Below, in pieces: positions 33,571 through 42,684 of a stretch of DNA of 64,000 bases (positions within the stretch are counted from its first letter, which is position 1; every line of letters starts with the position of its first letter). The DNA lies in NCBI RefSeq assembly GCF_001691415.1, contig NZ_LRRR01000001.1, positions 62,001 through 126,000 of the forward strand, given 5' to 3'. The stretch comes from Pararhodobacter sp. CCB-MM2 (lineage in GTDB: Bacteria > Pseudomonadota > Alphaproteobacteria > Rhodobacterales > Rhodobacteraceae). The position numbers and the translations under genes are program-made. The notes beneath the pieces were generated by a model. That model ran no database searches and was not told the origin of the DNA. It was given only the letters and a program-made list of their open reading frames with translations.

Positions 33571-34878
33571 ATGCAAACCACCTTCAGCCCGGAGCAGCTG
33601 CGCGAACCGGCGATCCAGCGCGCCAACGAGGTGCTGCGCTCGTGTGTGCATTGCGGTTTCTGCACGGCGACCTGCCCGACCTATCAGGTGCTCGGCGACG
33701 AGTTGGACAGCCCGCGCGGGCGCATCTACCTGATCAAGGACATGCTGGAGCAGGGCCGGCCGGCCGACGAGAAAACCGTCAAGCATATCGACCGCTGCCT
33801 CTCCTGCCTGTCCTGCATGTCGACCTGCCCCTCGGGCGTGCATTACATGCATCTCGTGGACATCGCCCGCGACCATATCGAGAAGACCTACCGCCGCCCG
33901 CTGATGGACCGCTTCCTGCGCTGGACGCTGGCGCAGATCCTGCCCTATCCGACCCGCTTCCGACTGGCCCTTCTGGGCGCGAAGATCGGCCGGCCCTTTG
34001 CGTTCCTGATGCCCGACGCGCGGCTGAAGGCGATGCTGGCGATGGCGCCGAAAGAGATCCCGCCGGTCAGCCGCAACGACACGCCGCAGGTCTTCCCGGC
34101 GCAGGGGCCGCGCCGGATGCGGGTGGCGCTGATGACCGGCTGCGCGCAGCGGGCACTCAACACCGATATCAACGACGCGACGATCCGCGTGCTGACGCGG
34201 CTGGGCTGCGAGGTGGTGGTGGCGAAGGGCGCGGGCTGCTGCGGCGCGCTGACCCATCACATGGGCCGCACCGACGAGAGCCACGCCTTTGCGGCGAAGA
34301 ACATCAAGGCGTGGATGGCCGAGGTTCAGGGCGAGGGGCTGGATGCGGTCGTCATCAACACCTCGGGCTGCGGCACGACAGTGAAGGATTACGGGCATAT
34401 GTTCCGCAACGACCCCTTGGCCGGCGACGCGGCGACGGTGTCGAGGCTGGCGAAGGACGTGACCGAGGTGCTGACGGCCCTGAAGCCCGAGGGTCAGGCG
34501 CCCGAGGACCTGCGCGTCGGCTATCACGCGGCCTGCTCGCTGCAGCACGGCCAGCAGATCAAGGACGCGCCGAAGGCCCTGCTGAAACGGCTGGGCTTCG
34601 CGGTGCTGGAACCCGCCGATCCGCATCTGTGCTGTGGGTCCGCAGGGACCTACAACCTGATGCAGCCCGAGATCTCGGGCGAGTTGAAGCGCCGGAAGGT
34701 GGCGACGCTGGAGGCGAAGGCGCCCGATGTGATCTCGGCGGGGAATATCGGCTGCCTGATGCAGATCGGCTCGGGGACCGAAGTGCCGGTGGTGCATACG
34801 ATCGAGCTGGTCGATTGGGCGACCGGTGGGCCGAAGCCGCGGGGCCTCAGTGCCAAGGGCGTGCCCATCCTGAGGTGA
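33571..34878 (+). CDS. glcF: Glycolate oxidase iron-sulfur subunit GlcF
   Basis: A 435-aa iron-sulfur subunit that passes electrons from GlcDE to quinone. Two ferredoxin motifs CVHCGFCTATCP and CLSCLSCMSTCP lie at about residues 28-39 and 76-87. Two CCG-type domains follow, with GAGCCGALTHHMG and CCGSAGTYNLMQP plus GCLMQIGSG. It closes the operon; a REP-like dyad lies 8 bases downstream (34886-34938). Confidence 0.95.
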   Translation: MQTTFSPEQLREPAIQRANEVLRSCVHCGFCTATCPTYQVLGDELDSPRGRIYLIKDMLEQGRPADEKTVKHIDRCLSCLSCMSTCPSGVHYMHLVDIARDHIEKTYRRPLMDRFLRWTLAQILPYPTRFRLALLGAKIGRPFAFLMPDARLKAMLAMAPKEIPPVSRNDTPQVFPAQGPRRMRVALMTGCAQRALNTDINDATIRVLTRLGCEVVVAKGAGCCGALTHHMGRTDESHAFAAKNIKAWMAEVQGEGLDAVVINTSGCGTTVKDYGHMFRNDPLAGDAATVSRLAKDVTEVLTALKPEGQAPEDLRVGYHAACSLQHGQQIKDAPKALLKRLGFAVLEPADPHLCCGSAGTYNLMQPEISGELKRRKVATLEAKAPDVISAGNIGCLMQIGSGTEVPVVHTIELVDWATGGPKPRGLSAKGVPILR

Positions 34879-34885
34879 GGGATCG

Positions 34886-34938
34886 GTGGGATGAAATCCC
34901 TCCCTACGCCGCGCCTGTAGGGTGGGGTTTCACCCCAC
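34886..34938. repeat. REP-like inverted repeat after glcF
   Basis: Two 22-base arms (34886-34907 and 34917-34938) facing each other across 9 bases, matching at 18 of 22 positions. The right arm begins GTAGGGTGGGGTTTCACCCC. It may fold into a long stem, and it resembles dispersed 'GTAGGGTGGG' repeats I recall from other alphaproteobacteria. No T run follows on either side. Confidence 0.6.
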
Positions 34939-35014
34939 CTCCCACCGCCGCAAGTGCCCCATTTCCGCCACCATCGCGCGACATCCTGCACCCGCCCCAG
35001 ACCACGCCGGTGCC

Positions 35015-35821
35015 ATGTCCCTGATCCGTGTCCTTGCCCTTACACTCCTCGCCGCCCTGCCCGCTCAGGCGCAGGACAGCCGCCTGCAATCCCTGCAGAC
35101 CGGCTTTGCCGCCCAAGGGTGGGAAGCCATCGGGCGGCTCGACATGGCGGGCGTCGGCTTTTGCACCGCGACGCTCATCGCCCCCGACCGCATCCTCACC
35201 GCCGCGCATTGCCTCTATGACCGGCGCACCGGCGGCCGAATCCCGGCCGAGCACCTGCAATTCCTCGCCGGTTGGCGCACTGGCCGGGCCGAGGCCGAAC
35301 GCGGCATCAACCGGATCGCGATCTGGCCGCGCTTCAACTTCGCCTCGGGCGCCGGCATGGACAATGTCTCCGAAGACATCGCCGTCCTGGAGCTTGACCG
35401 CCCCATCCGCAGCACCACGATCCACCCCTTCGGCGTGGCCGACCTGCCGCCCCTGGCCTCGGGCGGGTCGGTAACCGTGGTCTCCTATGCCCGCAACCGG
35501 GCCGAGGCGCCCTCGATCCAGGAGACCTGCCACGTCCTGCAGCAGCGCCCAGACGGGGTGTCGGTGTTCTCCTGCGACATCGACTACGGATCCTCGGGTT
35601 CGCCCGTGCTGGCCACGGTCAATGGAGAGCGGCGGATCGTCTCGGTGATTTCGGCGCGGGTGGAAAGCTCGGACACGCCGATGTCGCTGGGCATGCGCTT
35701 TGCGGGCCGCGTCGCCGCGCTGGAAACCGCGCTCGATCAGGACGTCTCGGGGGTCAGCAGCCCAGGGTCGAACGGGGCAAGGTCGGATGCGCGCTTCATC
35801 CGGCCGCCCGCCAACCCCTGA
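35015..35821 (+). CDS. Secreted trypsin-like serine protease
   Basis: A 268-aa exported protease. The signal peptide MSLIRVLALTLLAALPAQAQ is cleaved near residue 20. The triad is complete: His65 in LTAAHCLYD, Asp121 in SEDIAVLELD, and Ser196 in YGSSGSPVL. The cysteine pair in GFCTATL...AAHC is the conserved chymotrypsin disulfide. No PDZ or membrane domain follows; the last 25 residues are low-complexity. It is translated away from glcF after the REP-like dyad. Confidence 0.9.
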   Translation: MSLIRVLALTLLAALPAQAQDSRLQSLQTGFAAQGWEAIGRLDMAGVGFCTATLIAPDRILTAAHCLYDRRTGGRIPAEHLQFLAGWRTGRAEAERGINRIAIWPRFNFASGAGMDNVSEDIAVLELDRPIRSTTIHPFGVADLPPLASGGSVTVVSYARNRAEAPSIQETCHVLQQRPDGVSVFSCDIDYGSSGSPVLATVNGERRIVSVISARVESSDTPMSLGMRFAGRVAALETALDQDVSGVSSPGSNGARSDARFIRPPANP

Positions 35822-35832
35822 AACGCTGGGGT

Positions 35833-35862
35833 CTTGAAACCCCGTTTTCGGCTTCCCACATC
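35833..35862 (+). promoter_or_regulatory. RpoH (sigma-32) heat-shock promoter of hsp20
   Basis: CTTGAAA (35833-35839), 15-base spacer, CCCACATC (35855-35862). This is close to the sigma-32 consensus CTTGAAA and CCCCATNT. Transcription would start near 35868-35870, which leaves a leader of about 90 bases. Confidence 0.8.
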
Positions 35863-35899
35863 AGTCTTACCGGGTGCCCAGACAGGGGCTCGGACATCG

Positions 35900-35923
35900 G
35901 CCCGGCCGGACAGACCGGCGGGC
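35900..35923 (+). other. Upper hairpin in the hsp20 leader
   Basis: GCCCGGCCGG (35900-35909) pairs with CCGGCGGGC (35915-35923) across loop ACAGA, with one bulged G. ROSE-type leaders usually have such stable hairpins before the heat-labile one. Confidence 0.5.
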
Positions 35924-35934
35924 AACACACTGAC

Positions 35935-35957
35935 ATCGCTTATCAAAGGATGACACT
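35935..35957 (+). promoter_or_regulatory. ROSE-like RNA thermometer over the hsp20 ribosome-binding site
   Basis: ATCGCTT (35935-35941) can pair with AAGGAT (35946-35951) across ATCA: A-U, U-A, C-G, G opposite G, one bulged C, U-A, U-A. The UCGCU matches the conserved U-Y-G-C-U of ROSE elements opposite the Shine-Dalgarno, and the AAGGA lies 7 bases before the ATG at 35958. Confidence 0.65.
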
Positions 35958-36419
35958 ATGCGTACGTTTGACCCGACCCCGCTGTTCCGTGCCTCGGTTG
36001 GCTTCGACCGGATGGCCGACCTCATGGATCGCGTCCTCGCTGCCGAGCCCGTGCAGCCGACCTACCCGCCCTACAACATCGAGAAGACCGACGAGAATGC
36101 CTATCGCATCTCGGTCGCGGTCGCCGGCTTCAGCGCCGAGGAACTCACCGTCGAGATGAAGGAGAACGGTCTCCTGATCGCCGGTCGCAAGGGCGATGAG
36201 CAGGCCGAGCGCAGCTATCTGCACCGCGGCATCGCCACCCGCGCCTTCGAGCGCCGCTTCCATCTGGCGGACCATGTCCGCGTGACCGGGGCGACCCATG
36301 CCGATGGCATGCTGCATGTCGACCTCGTGCGCGAGATCCCCGAGGCGCTGAAACCGCGCCGGATCGAGATCGCCAGCGCGAAGCAGAGCAATCAACTGGT
36401 TGACGCCTCGGCGGCCTGA
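35958..36419 (+). CDS. Small heat-shock protein, Hsp20/IbpA family
   Basis: A 153-aa alpha-crystallin-type holdase that keeps unfolded proteins soluble. The N-terminal MRTFDPTPLFRASVGFDRM is the IbpA-like start, and the alpha-crystallin domain runs from about residue 38 (YPPYNIEKTDENAYRISVAVAGFSAEELTVEM) to LHVDLVREIPEALKPRRIEI. Its control looks two-layered: a sigma-32 promoter and a ROSE-like leader, as in rhizobial small heat-shock genes. A terminator lies 27 bases after the stop. Confidence 0.95.
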   Translation: MRTFDPTPLFRASVGFDRMADLMDRVLAAEPVQPTYPPYNIEKTDENAYRISVAVAGFSAEELTVEMKENGLLIAGRKGDEQAERSYLHRGIATRAFERRFHLADHVRVTGATHADGMLHVDLVREIPEALKPRRIEIASAKQSNQLVDASAA

Positions 36420-36445
36420 GGTCTCCGCCGCCGAAGCGTGAAGGA

Positions 36446-36475
36446 GGGCGTGCCCAGCGATGGGCGCGCCCTTTT
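36446..36475 (+). terminator. Rho-independent terminator of hsp20
   Basis: 10-bp stem GGGCGTGCCC/GGGCGCGCCC (one G-U) with loop AGCGAT and TTTT (36472-36475). It ends one base before the convergent DUF2798 stop. Confidence 0.85.
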
Positions 36476-36476
36476 C

Positions 36477-36704
36477 TTACGGGCGTTTGCCGGCGAGGGC
36501 ATAGGCCAGCCGGAAGGCCAGCGGCCCCACGCCCAGCGACAGCACGAAGGCGATGGGCCAGGCGGTGAGGAAGGTCATCAGCCAGGCCTGCACCATGCCG
36601 GGGTGAACGCCCACGTGCAGAAGGTGCATGATCCCGCTCATCATCAGCGCCATCAGGCCCGAGATGATCAGCTGCGCGGTCAGAAGGATGGGTTTCGGTT
36701 GCAT
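36477..36704 (-). CDS. DUF2798 small membrane protein
   Basis: A 75-aa protein with two hydrophobic segments (ILLTAQLIISGLMALMMSGIM at about 6-26 and LMTFLTAWPIAFVLSLGVGPLAF at about 42-64), matching DUF2798, a two-helix family of unknown function. ATG 36704 has AAGGA 8 bases upstream; a TTG six codons earlier is less likely. It diverges from the PhzF gene across 235 bases in which I see no other feature. Confidence 0.75.
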   Translation of the reverse strand: MQPKPILLTAQLIISGLMALMMSGIMHLLHVGVHPGMVQAWLMTFLTAWPIAFVLSLGVGPLAFRLAYALAGKRP

Positions 36705-36939
36705 CGGCAGGTCCTTGGACAAGGGGTGCCGGTCTCATGCGCCGCGCACCCCGGTTGGGGAGGGCGCTGCGGGTTCGTGAGACTAAATCCCGGGCGGGGC
36801 GTGCCGCGCGGGGGCCGGGGTAACCGTACCGGCCAACCATTTTTCAGCCCTGCCGACATAGCCCCCCGCGCTTGCGCTGGCAAGGCTTGCCCCGGCGCCC
36901 GGCTCCGACCATCTTCCTGCGGGCTGACAGGAGGATCCA

Positions 36940-37830
36940 ATGCTGCGCTTCGAGACTTGGGACGTGTTCACCGAAACCCCGTTTTCCGGCAACCCCTTGG
37001 CCATCGTGCATGACGCGGGCGGCTTGAGCACGGCGCATATGCAGATTCTCGCGCGGGAGTTCAACCTTTCCGAGACGATCTTCGTCATGCCCCCGCGCGA
37101 CCCGGCGCATACCGCCCGCGTGCGGATTTTCTTCCCCACCGCCGAGATCCCCTTCGCCGGCCATCCGACCATCGGCTGCGCCATCTGCCTTTCGGGTCTG
37201 GTCGAGCCGGGGCCGGACGCGGAAAAACACCTCGTGCTGGAGGAGGAGGCCGGGCTGGTCCCGGTCCATGTGACCCGCAAAGGCAACCGCGTCCGGGCCG
37301 AGTTCACCGCCCCGGTCACCCCCTTCGCCGCCCCCGGCGAAGCTGATCCAGCGCTGGCCGCCGCCGCGCTGGGTGTGGCGCAGATCGGCACCGAGGGGCA
37401 CATCGCCCCGGCGATCTGGCAGGGCGGTCCGCGCTTCCTCTATGTGCCTCTGCCGGATCTGCCGACGCTGGCCAAGGCCCGCCCGATGGAGCCACAATGG
37501 TCGCAGCTGATGGACGCCGCCGGGGTCGACAGCGCCTGGTGCTACGTGAAGACGGACACGGGCTACCGCTCGCGGATGTTCTCGCCCACGGCGGGCATTC
37601 CTGAGGACCCGGCGACCGGCTCGGCCAGTGCGATCTTCGCGGCGGAATTGCACGCACGCGGGTTGGTGGGCGAGGGCGAGACGCCGGTAGCGCTGGAACA
37701 GGGCGTCGAGATGGGCCGCCCCTCGGCCATCGGGCTGACCGTGGTCGTCGAAGGCGGTGCCTTGAAAGCCGTGCGCGTGGCGGGGTCGGCGGTGGCGATC
37801 TCGGCGGGGAGCGTGTCGATCCCCGCCTGA
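36940..37830 (+). CDS. PhzF-family isomerase-like protein
   Basis: A 296-aa diaminopimelate-epimerase-fold protein of the PhzF/YddE type. The typical N-terminal F-x-V-D-V-F is present as FETWDVFTETPFSGNPLAIV, with the catalytic-glutamate region NLSETIFV (Glu about 45) and PTAEIPFAGHPTIG. The C-terminal half mirrors this with GIPEDPATGSASA. No phenazine genes are nearby, so this is one of the many stand-alone members of unknown substrate. GGAGG lies 5 bases before the ATG. Confidence 0.85.
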   Translation: MLRFETWDVFTETPFSGNPLAIVHDAGGLSTAHMQILAREFNLSETIFVMPPRDPAHTARVRIFFPTAEIPFAGHPTIGCAICLSGLVEPGPDAEKHLVLEEEAGLVPVHVTRKGNRVRAEFTAPVTPFAAPGEADPALAAAALGVAQIGTEGHIAPAIWQGGPRFLYVPLPDLPTLAKARPMEPQWSQLMDAAGVDSAWCYVKTDTGYRSRMFSPTAGIPEDPATGSASAIFAAELHARGLVGEGETPVALEQGVEMGRPSAIGLTVVVEGGALKAVRVAGSAVAISAGSVSIPA

Positions 37831-37834
37831 TCCC

Positions 37835-39907
37835 TTAGCGGCGCGCCTCGCGGATCCAGCCCAGCAGGATCAGCCCCGCGCCCAGCAGCAGCCAAGCCCA
37901 AGCGGGCAGGAACGGACTGAGGCGCAGGTCGGTCGTGACATAGGCCTCACGCGGGGTGATCCCCAGCCAGCCGCGACCATAGGCCTGGCGCCCGGCCTCG
38001 ACCGCGCGCAAGCCGGGCATCCCGGCGGCGATGGCGACCATGCCGCCGCGTGTGGCGTCCAGCACCGGCTGCATCGCGCTGCCATCCGCCACCACCCGCT
38101 CGTATTCCCGCGGGTTGGCGGTGCCCAGAACGGCCACGGTATCCAGATCGTCCGAGCGCAGGCGATACAGGCCGGGCTCGGGCCCGTCCCACTCGGCGGT
38201 GAAACGGCCCGGATCACTCTCGGTCAGATCGAGGGTGATCGTGCTGTCGTCGGGCCGGGCGATCGTCACCGAATGCGGGCCGTCCTGAAGCGAGCGGCGG
38301 GTGATCTGAAGCGTCTGACCCTGCGCGGTGGCCGAGAGGGCCTCTTCTTCCAGATCCGGCTCGCGCATCAGCCAATGGGCCAGACGGCGCAGCAATTCCG
38401 CCTGCGGGCCGCCGCCTTCGAAGCCACGATCCCAGAGCCAGGCCTGATCCGAGGCCAGTTCCGCCACACGGCCCTCACCGGCATGGTCCAGCACCAAGAG
38501 CGGCCGGTCGCCGATCCCCTGCATCACCACGTCGCCGGCGTTGGGGGTCAGTTCGATCTGACGCAGCCAACGGCCCCAGCCGGGAAGCTCTCCCCCGCCC
38601 TGCGGCGGGTAGTCCGCGTCCAGCCCGGCGGTCACCGGGTGGCGCTGGCCGATGTCGGACAGATGCGGCGTGAAGGGCTGATCGAAGACCCGCGCGGTGG
38701 GCTCGGCGGGCAGGATGCGGCCCAGCGGCGAATGGTAAATCGACTCGGCCGAGGCTAGTTCCGGCCCGCCGGCGACCAGCAAAGCGCCGCCCTCCATCAC
38801 ATATCTTCGGATATTGTCGAAATACGAGGTCGGCAAGATCCCGCGCCGCCGGTAGCGGTCGAAGATGATCAGGTCGAATTCGTCGATCTTCTCGATGAAC
38901 AGCTCGCGCGTCGGGAAGGCGATGAGCGAGAGTTCATTGACCGGCACCCCGTCCTGACGGTCTGGCGGGCGCAGGATGGTGAAGTGGACGAGGTCGACGG
39001 ACGGGTCGGATTTCAACAGGTTGCGCCAGGTACGCTGGCCCGTGTGCGGCTCACCGGAGACCAGCAGCACGCGCAGCCGGTCGCGGATGCCGTTGATCTG
39101 CACGACGGCGGCGTTGTTGCGGTCGGTCAGCTCGCCGTCCTCGGTCGGCAGGACGAAGCGCAGGACGTTGAGCCCGCCGCGATCCAGCGTGAGGTCCAGC
39201 TGCATGTCGGTGCCGACGGGCGCGGTGGCATAGCGCAGGTCCTCGCCGTTCAGCGCGAAGCCCACCTGCACCGGACGGTCGCGCAGGTTTTCGGGCACAT
39301 TGCCCTCGTCCTCGATCCGCAGGGTCAGGGTCAGCGTCTCGCCGAGGATGCCATAGGCCGGGGCGTTGCGGACGATCAGGCGGCGGTCCCAGTCGCTGTC
39401 TTCGCCGGTTTGCAGCACATGCACCGGCGCGGGCGGCGTCACGCCCGCCGTGTCATGGGCCAGCCCGTCCGAGACGACGAAAACCCCGGCCAGCCGGTCG
39501 CGCGGCAGGTCGGCCATGGCGGCCTCGATCGCGGCGTTCAGCGTGGAGCCGGCGTTGTCCGGCGCGTCGGGGACAGAGACCACGCGCTCTTCGACGCCCA
39601 GCCGCGCCAATTCGGCGCTCAGGGCCTCGACGGCGGTTTCGGATTGCGCGGCGCGGTCGGCCAGCCGGTTGGAGCCGGTCTCGTCGCGCAGGATCAGGGC
39701 GATGTCGCTGAGGGGCTGGCGGTCCTCGGTCTGCAGCGACGGGTTGGCCAGCGCCGCCAGCACCAGCCCGAAGCCGAGGAAGCGGAACGCCCAGCCGGCC
39801 AGCCCGCGCCAGAGGGACAGGATGGTCACCAGCAGCGCGGCCACGCCCAGCGCGGCGATCACCGGCCAGGGCAGCAGCGGGTCGAAGACGAGGGAGGCGC
39901 CGTTCAT
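37835..39907 (-). CDS. Large membrane protein of the MoxR/DUF58 cluster
   Basis: A 690-aa protein. Two hydrophobic segments lie near the N-terminus (about 13-33 and 36-56) and one near the C-terminus (about 665-683). The long part between is periplasmic-like, with a glutamine-amidotransferase/Rossmann-like section (EFDLIIFDRYRRRGILPTSYFDNIRRYVMEGGALLVAGGPE). Its start overlaps the stop of the 926-aa gene (ATGA), and it is the last of four coupled genes. In this family's clusters such proteins go with MoxR ATPases and DUF58 and are thought to help assemble envelope or metal-containing complexes; the target here is unknown. Confidence 0.75.
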   Translation of the reverse strand: MNGASLVFDPLLPWPVIAALGVAALLVTILSLWRGLAGWAFRFLGFGLVLAALANPSLQTEDRQPLSDIALILRDETGSNRLADRAAQSETAVEALSAELARLGVEERVVSVPDAPDNAGSTLNAAIEAAMADLPRDRLAGVFVVSDGLAHDTAGVTPPAPVHVLQTGEDSDWDRRLIVRNAPAYGILGETLTLTLRIEDEGNVPENLRDRPVQVGFALNGEDLRYATAPVGTDMQLDLTLDRGGLNVLRFVLPTEDGELTDRNNAAVVQINGIRDRLRVLLVSGEPHTGQRTWRNLLKSDPSVDLVHFTILRPPDRQDGVPVNELSLIAFPTRELFIEKIDEFDLIIFDRYRRRGILPTSYFDNIRRYVMEGGALLVAGGPELASAESIYHSPLGRILPAEPTARVFDQPFTPHLSDIGQRHPVTAGLDADYPPQGGGELPGWGRWLRQIELTPNAGDVVMQGIGDRPLLVLDHAGEGRVAELASDQAWLWDRGFEGGGPQAELLRRLAHWLMREPDLEEEALSATAQGQTLQITRRSLQDGPHSVTIARPDDSTITLDLTESDPGRFTAEWDGPEPGLYRLRSDDLDTVAVLGTANPREYERVVADGSAMQPVLDATRGGMVAIAAGMPGLRAVEAGRQAYGRGWLGITPREAYVTTDLRLSPFLPAWAWLLLGAGLILLGWIREARR

Positions 39908-42684
39908 TGGCCCAGCCTTTCCAGCAACGCCGGCACATGGACCTGATCGGATTTATAATTGCCGGAGAGTACATGCATGATGAGGTTCACCCCGAAGCGC
40001 AGGGCGAGTTCGCGCTGACGCTCGCCGGTCGTGCCGCGGCCGACCTGCAACAGGGGCATGCCGCGCTCGTCGACCGCCCAGGCCGAGGCCCAGTCGTTCG
40101 AGCCAATGACCACCGGCGTCACCCCGTCGTTGAGGTTGCGGAAGGGCATGCCGTCGGCGCGCTGCGCATCGGGCGGCGCGGCCTCGACCCAGACGGTGCC
40201 GCCTTGGTAGCGGCCGGGATAATCGCCCAGCAGGTAGAAGGTGCGGGTCAGGACGTGATCCTCGGGCAGGGGTTCCAGCGGCGGGATGTCGAGGCCCGCT
40301 GCGATCTCTTGCAGGCGGCGCGCGGCGGAGGTCGTGCCGCCGGACAGGCGGGCGGCCTCGGCGTCGCGGGTGTCGAACAGGATCATGCCGCCGGTGCGGA
40401 GATAGCGGTTCAGGTGGTCATAGGCCTCGGTCGAAGGGAGCGGGGCCTCGGCGGTGATCGGCCAATAGAGGAAGGGGAAGACGGACAGCTCGTCGGCCTC
40501 GATATCGACCGACATGGGCGCGGCGGGTTCGACCGAGGACCGGCCATAGAGCGCCGCGGACAGGCCACGAAGCCCGGCCAGGGCCACGTCGTCGATCTGC
40601 GTGTCGCCGATGCGCACCGCGCCGAGGACCACGGATTCCGTGGCCTCCAGAATGCGCGGATCGACCGGCGCGTCGAGGGCCTGTGCCTCGGCCCGCGGGG
40701 CGGCGAGACCCAACGCCAGCAACAGCATCGCCGCGCGCAGCAATCGACCGCCCAGCGCCAGCGTGGCCAGCGCGTCGAGCATCATCACCCCCGCGACCAA
40801 GGCCAGCAGATAGCCGGCCAACGGCTGCTCCGGCGTCTCGACCCCGGTGTCCAGCGCCGTGCCCGCAGGCCATTGCACCGGCGTCAGCGGGGTCTGGGCG
40901 TCGGTCGCGTTCACCGCCAGCCGCAGCGCCGTTCCGGCATAGAGGCCGGGCGGCAGATCGGGGCCCGGACGTGCCTCGCCACGCAGGATGGGGGCGAGGG
41001 CCTCGCCGGTCACAGCGGCGCGGTCGTCGGCATCGGTGAGCAGGCCGAAGCCGTCCATGATTTCCTCGGGCTGCCAATGGGTTCCGGCCATCTCGCCGGC
41101 CTCAGGCACCGCGCCGCGGGTCGAGACCGACAGCCGTTCGAGCATCTCGACGAACAGGCCCGAGAGCGGGAGGTTCGACCATTCGGCATTGGCGGTGACG
41201 TGGAACAGCACCACCTGCCCCGCCCCGCGCGCGGCGCGCGTGACCAAGGGCGTGCCATCGGCCAGCGCGGCGATCGTGCGGTCGGCCAGATCGGGGCCGG
41301 GCTGGGCCAGTACCTGCGCGCGGATGCCGACATCCTCGGGGATGGGCAGGCCGGCGAAGGGCGAATCCTCAGGGAAGGGCGCCAGCGAGCGGGGATCGCC
41401 CCAGCTCATGGCGCCGCCGACCGTGCGGCCACCGGCGCGCAGCGGCACGGGCAGCAGCGCATCCTCGGTCACCGCCGAGAAGCCCGAGGCCGAGGCCCCT
41501 GCCCCCGCCATGCGCGGCCCGGCGAAGCGCAGCAGCAGGCCGCCATTGGTGACCCATTCCGTCAGCTCGCGCGTTTCCGCGCCGGTCATCGCCGGCATGT
41601 CGGCCAGCACGATCACATCCGGGCCGGTCAGCAGCAGATCGTCCAGCGAGGCGCTTTCGATCAGGTCGGCATCCGGCGCCAAGGCTTGCCGCAGGTAGTG
41701 CAGCGGCGACAGCAGGGCGAGCGACTCGTTGCCTTCGCGCACCGACAGCAGGCCGACCTTGCGGCGGCGCAGGCTGTCATCGGCCAGCGTCACGCTACCC
41801 GCGCCGCGCTGCCCGTCGATCTGGAAGCGGGTGATGCGGTTGCGCAATTCGGGCGGCAGGTCGAACTGGGTCTCGGCACTGACGGCCCCTTCGGCGAAGT
41901 CCAGCGGCGCACGGGCCAGATCGCGCTCGGCCCCGGCCGGGTCCCGACCGATAGCGCGCAGGGTGAGGCTTTGCGCCGGGCCGGGCGTGCGGCGGGCGGT
42001 CAAGAGGACGGTCTCGCCATCGAAGCTGGGCGGGGCGAGGGCCAGCACCGGACTTTGCGGCTGGAACACCTGCACCGGGCCGTGATCCTCCAGCGCCGAC
42101 AGCAGCGCCCCGCGTCCGTCGCGCGCCAAGCCGTCCGAGACCCAGAGGGTTTCGGCAGCCTCGGGCAGGGTTTCCGGCCAGTCGGGCAGATCGGCGCCCG
42201 CGGCCCAGGCGCGCGGGGCGAGGCCCCGCAGACGCTCCCGCCAGTAATCGGCGGCGCGGAACTCGATAGGGCCGTCCTGCGGTTCGGTCAGCGAGACGAC
42301 GGCGACGGTGCGCCCGGCGCGCTGCGCTTCGTCCAAAGCCTGTGCCACGCGTTCGGTCCGGCGCGGCCAGTCGCGGGCACTGGCCCAGCTGCCGTCCATG
42401 ACGATCAGGAGCGGCCCCTGCCCCGGCAGCGCGCGCGAAGGATTCAGCACCGGCCCGGCCAGCGCGACGATCAGCGCGGCCAGCGCCACAAGCCGGATCA
42501 GCAGCAACCACCACGGTGTGCGCTGGCTTTCGGGGTCGCGGTCCCGCAGGCCCAGCAGCAGCGCCACGCCGGGGAAGCGGCGGCGCACCGGCGCGGGCGG
42601 CACGGCGCGCAGCAGCCACCACAGGATCGGCAGCGCCAGCAGCGCCCACAGCAGCACGGGCGTGGTGAAGCCGATCATGCTCAT
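39904..42684 (-). CDS. BatA-N/DUF4159 membrane protein
   Basis: A 926-aa protein. The N-terminal part has two hydrophobic segments around PVLLWALLALPILWWLL and a BatA-type aerotolerance region (RDRDPESQRTPWWLLLIRLVALAALIVALAGP). The middle has a von Willebrand-like and glutamine-amidotransferase-like fold. Another membrane segment lies about residue 655, and the C-terminal 210 residues (VDIEADELSVFPFLYWPITAEAP... NLIMHVLSGNYKSDQVH) match DUF4159. ATG 42684 overlaps the DUF58 stop as ATGA; an earlier in-frame start (42714) lies inside that gene. Confidence 0.8.
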   Translation of the reverse strand: MSMIGFTTPVLLWALLALPILWWLLRAVPPAPVRRRFPGVALLLGLRDRDPESQRTPWWLLLIRLVALAALIVALAGPVLNPSRALPGQGPLLIVMDGSWASARDWPRRTERVAQALDEAQRAGRTVAVVSLTEPQDGPIEFRAADYWRERLRGLAPRAWAAGADLPDWPETLPEAAETLWVSDGLARDGRGALLSALEDHGPVQVFQPQSPVLALAPPSFDGETVLLTARRTPGPAQSLTLRAIGRDPAGAERDLARAPLDFAEGAVSAETQFDLPPELRNRITRFQIDGQRGAGSVTLADDSLRRRKVGLLSVREGNESLALLSPLHYLRQALAPDADLIESASLDDLLLTGPDVIVLADMPAMTGAETRELTEWVTNGGLLLRFAGPRMAGAGASASGFSAVTEDALLPVPLRAGGRTVGGAMSWGDPRSLAPFPEDSPFAGLPIPEDVGIRAQVLAQPGPDLADRTIAALADGTPLVTRAARGAGQVVLFHVTANAEWSNLPLSGLFVEMLERLSVSTRGAVPEAGEMAGTHWQPEEIMDGFGLLTDADDRAAVTGEALAPILRGEARPGPDLPPGLYAGTALRLAVNATDAQTPLTPVQWPAGTALDTGVETPEQPLAGYLLALVAGVMMLDALATLALGGRLLRAAMLLLALGLAAPRAEAQALDAPVDPRILEATESVVLGAVRIGDTQIDDVALAGLRGLSAALYGRSSVEPAAPMSVDIEADELSVFPFLYWPITAEAPLPSTEAYDHLNRYLRTGGMILFDTRDAEAARLSGGTTSAARRLQEIAAGLDIPPLEPLPEDHVLTRTFYLLGDYPGRYQGGTVWVEAAPPDAQRADGMPFRNLNDGVTPVVIGSNDWASAWAVDERGMPLLQVGRGTTGERQRELALRFGVNLIMHVLSGNYKSDQVHVPALLERLGQ

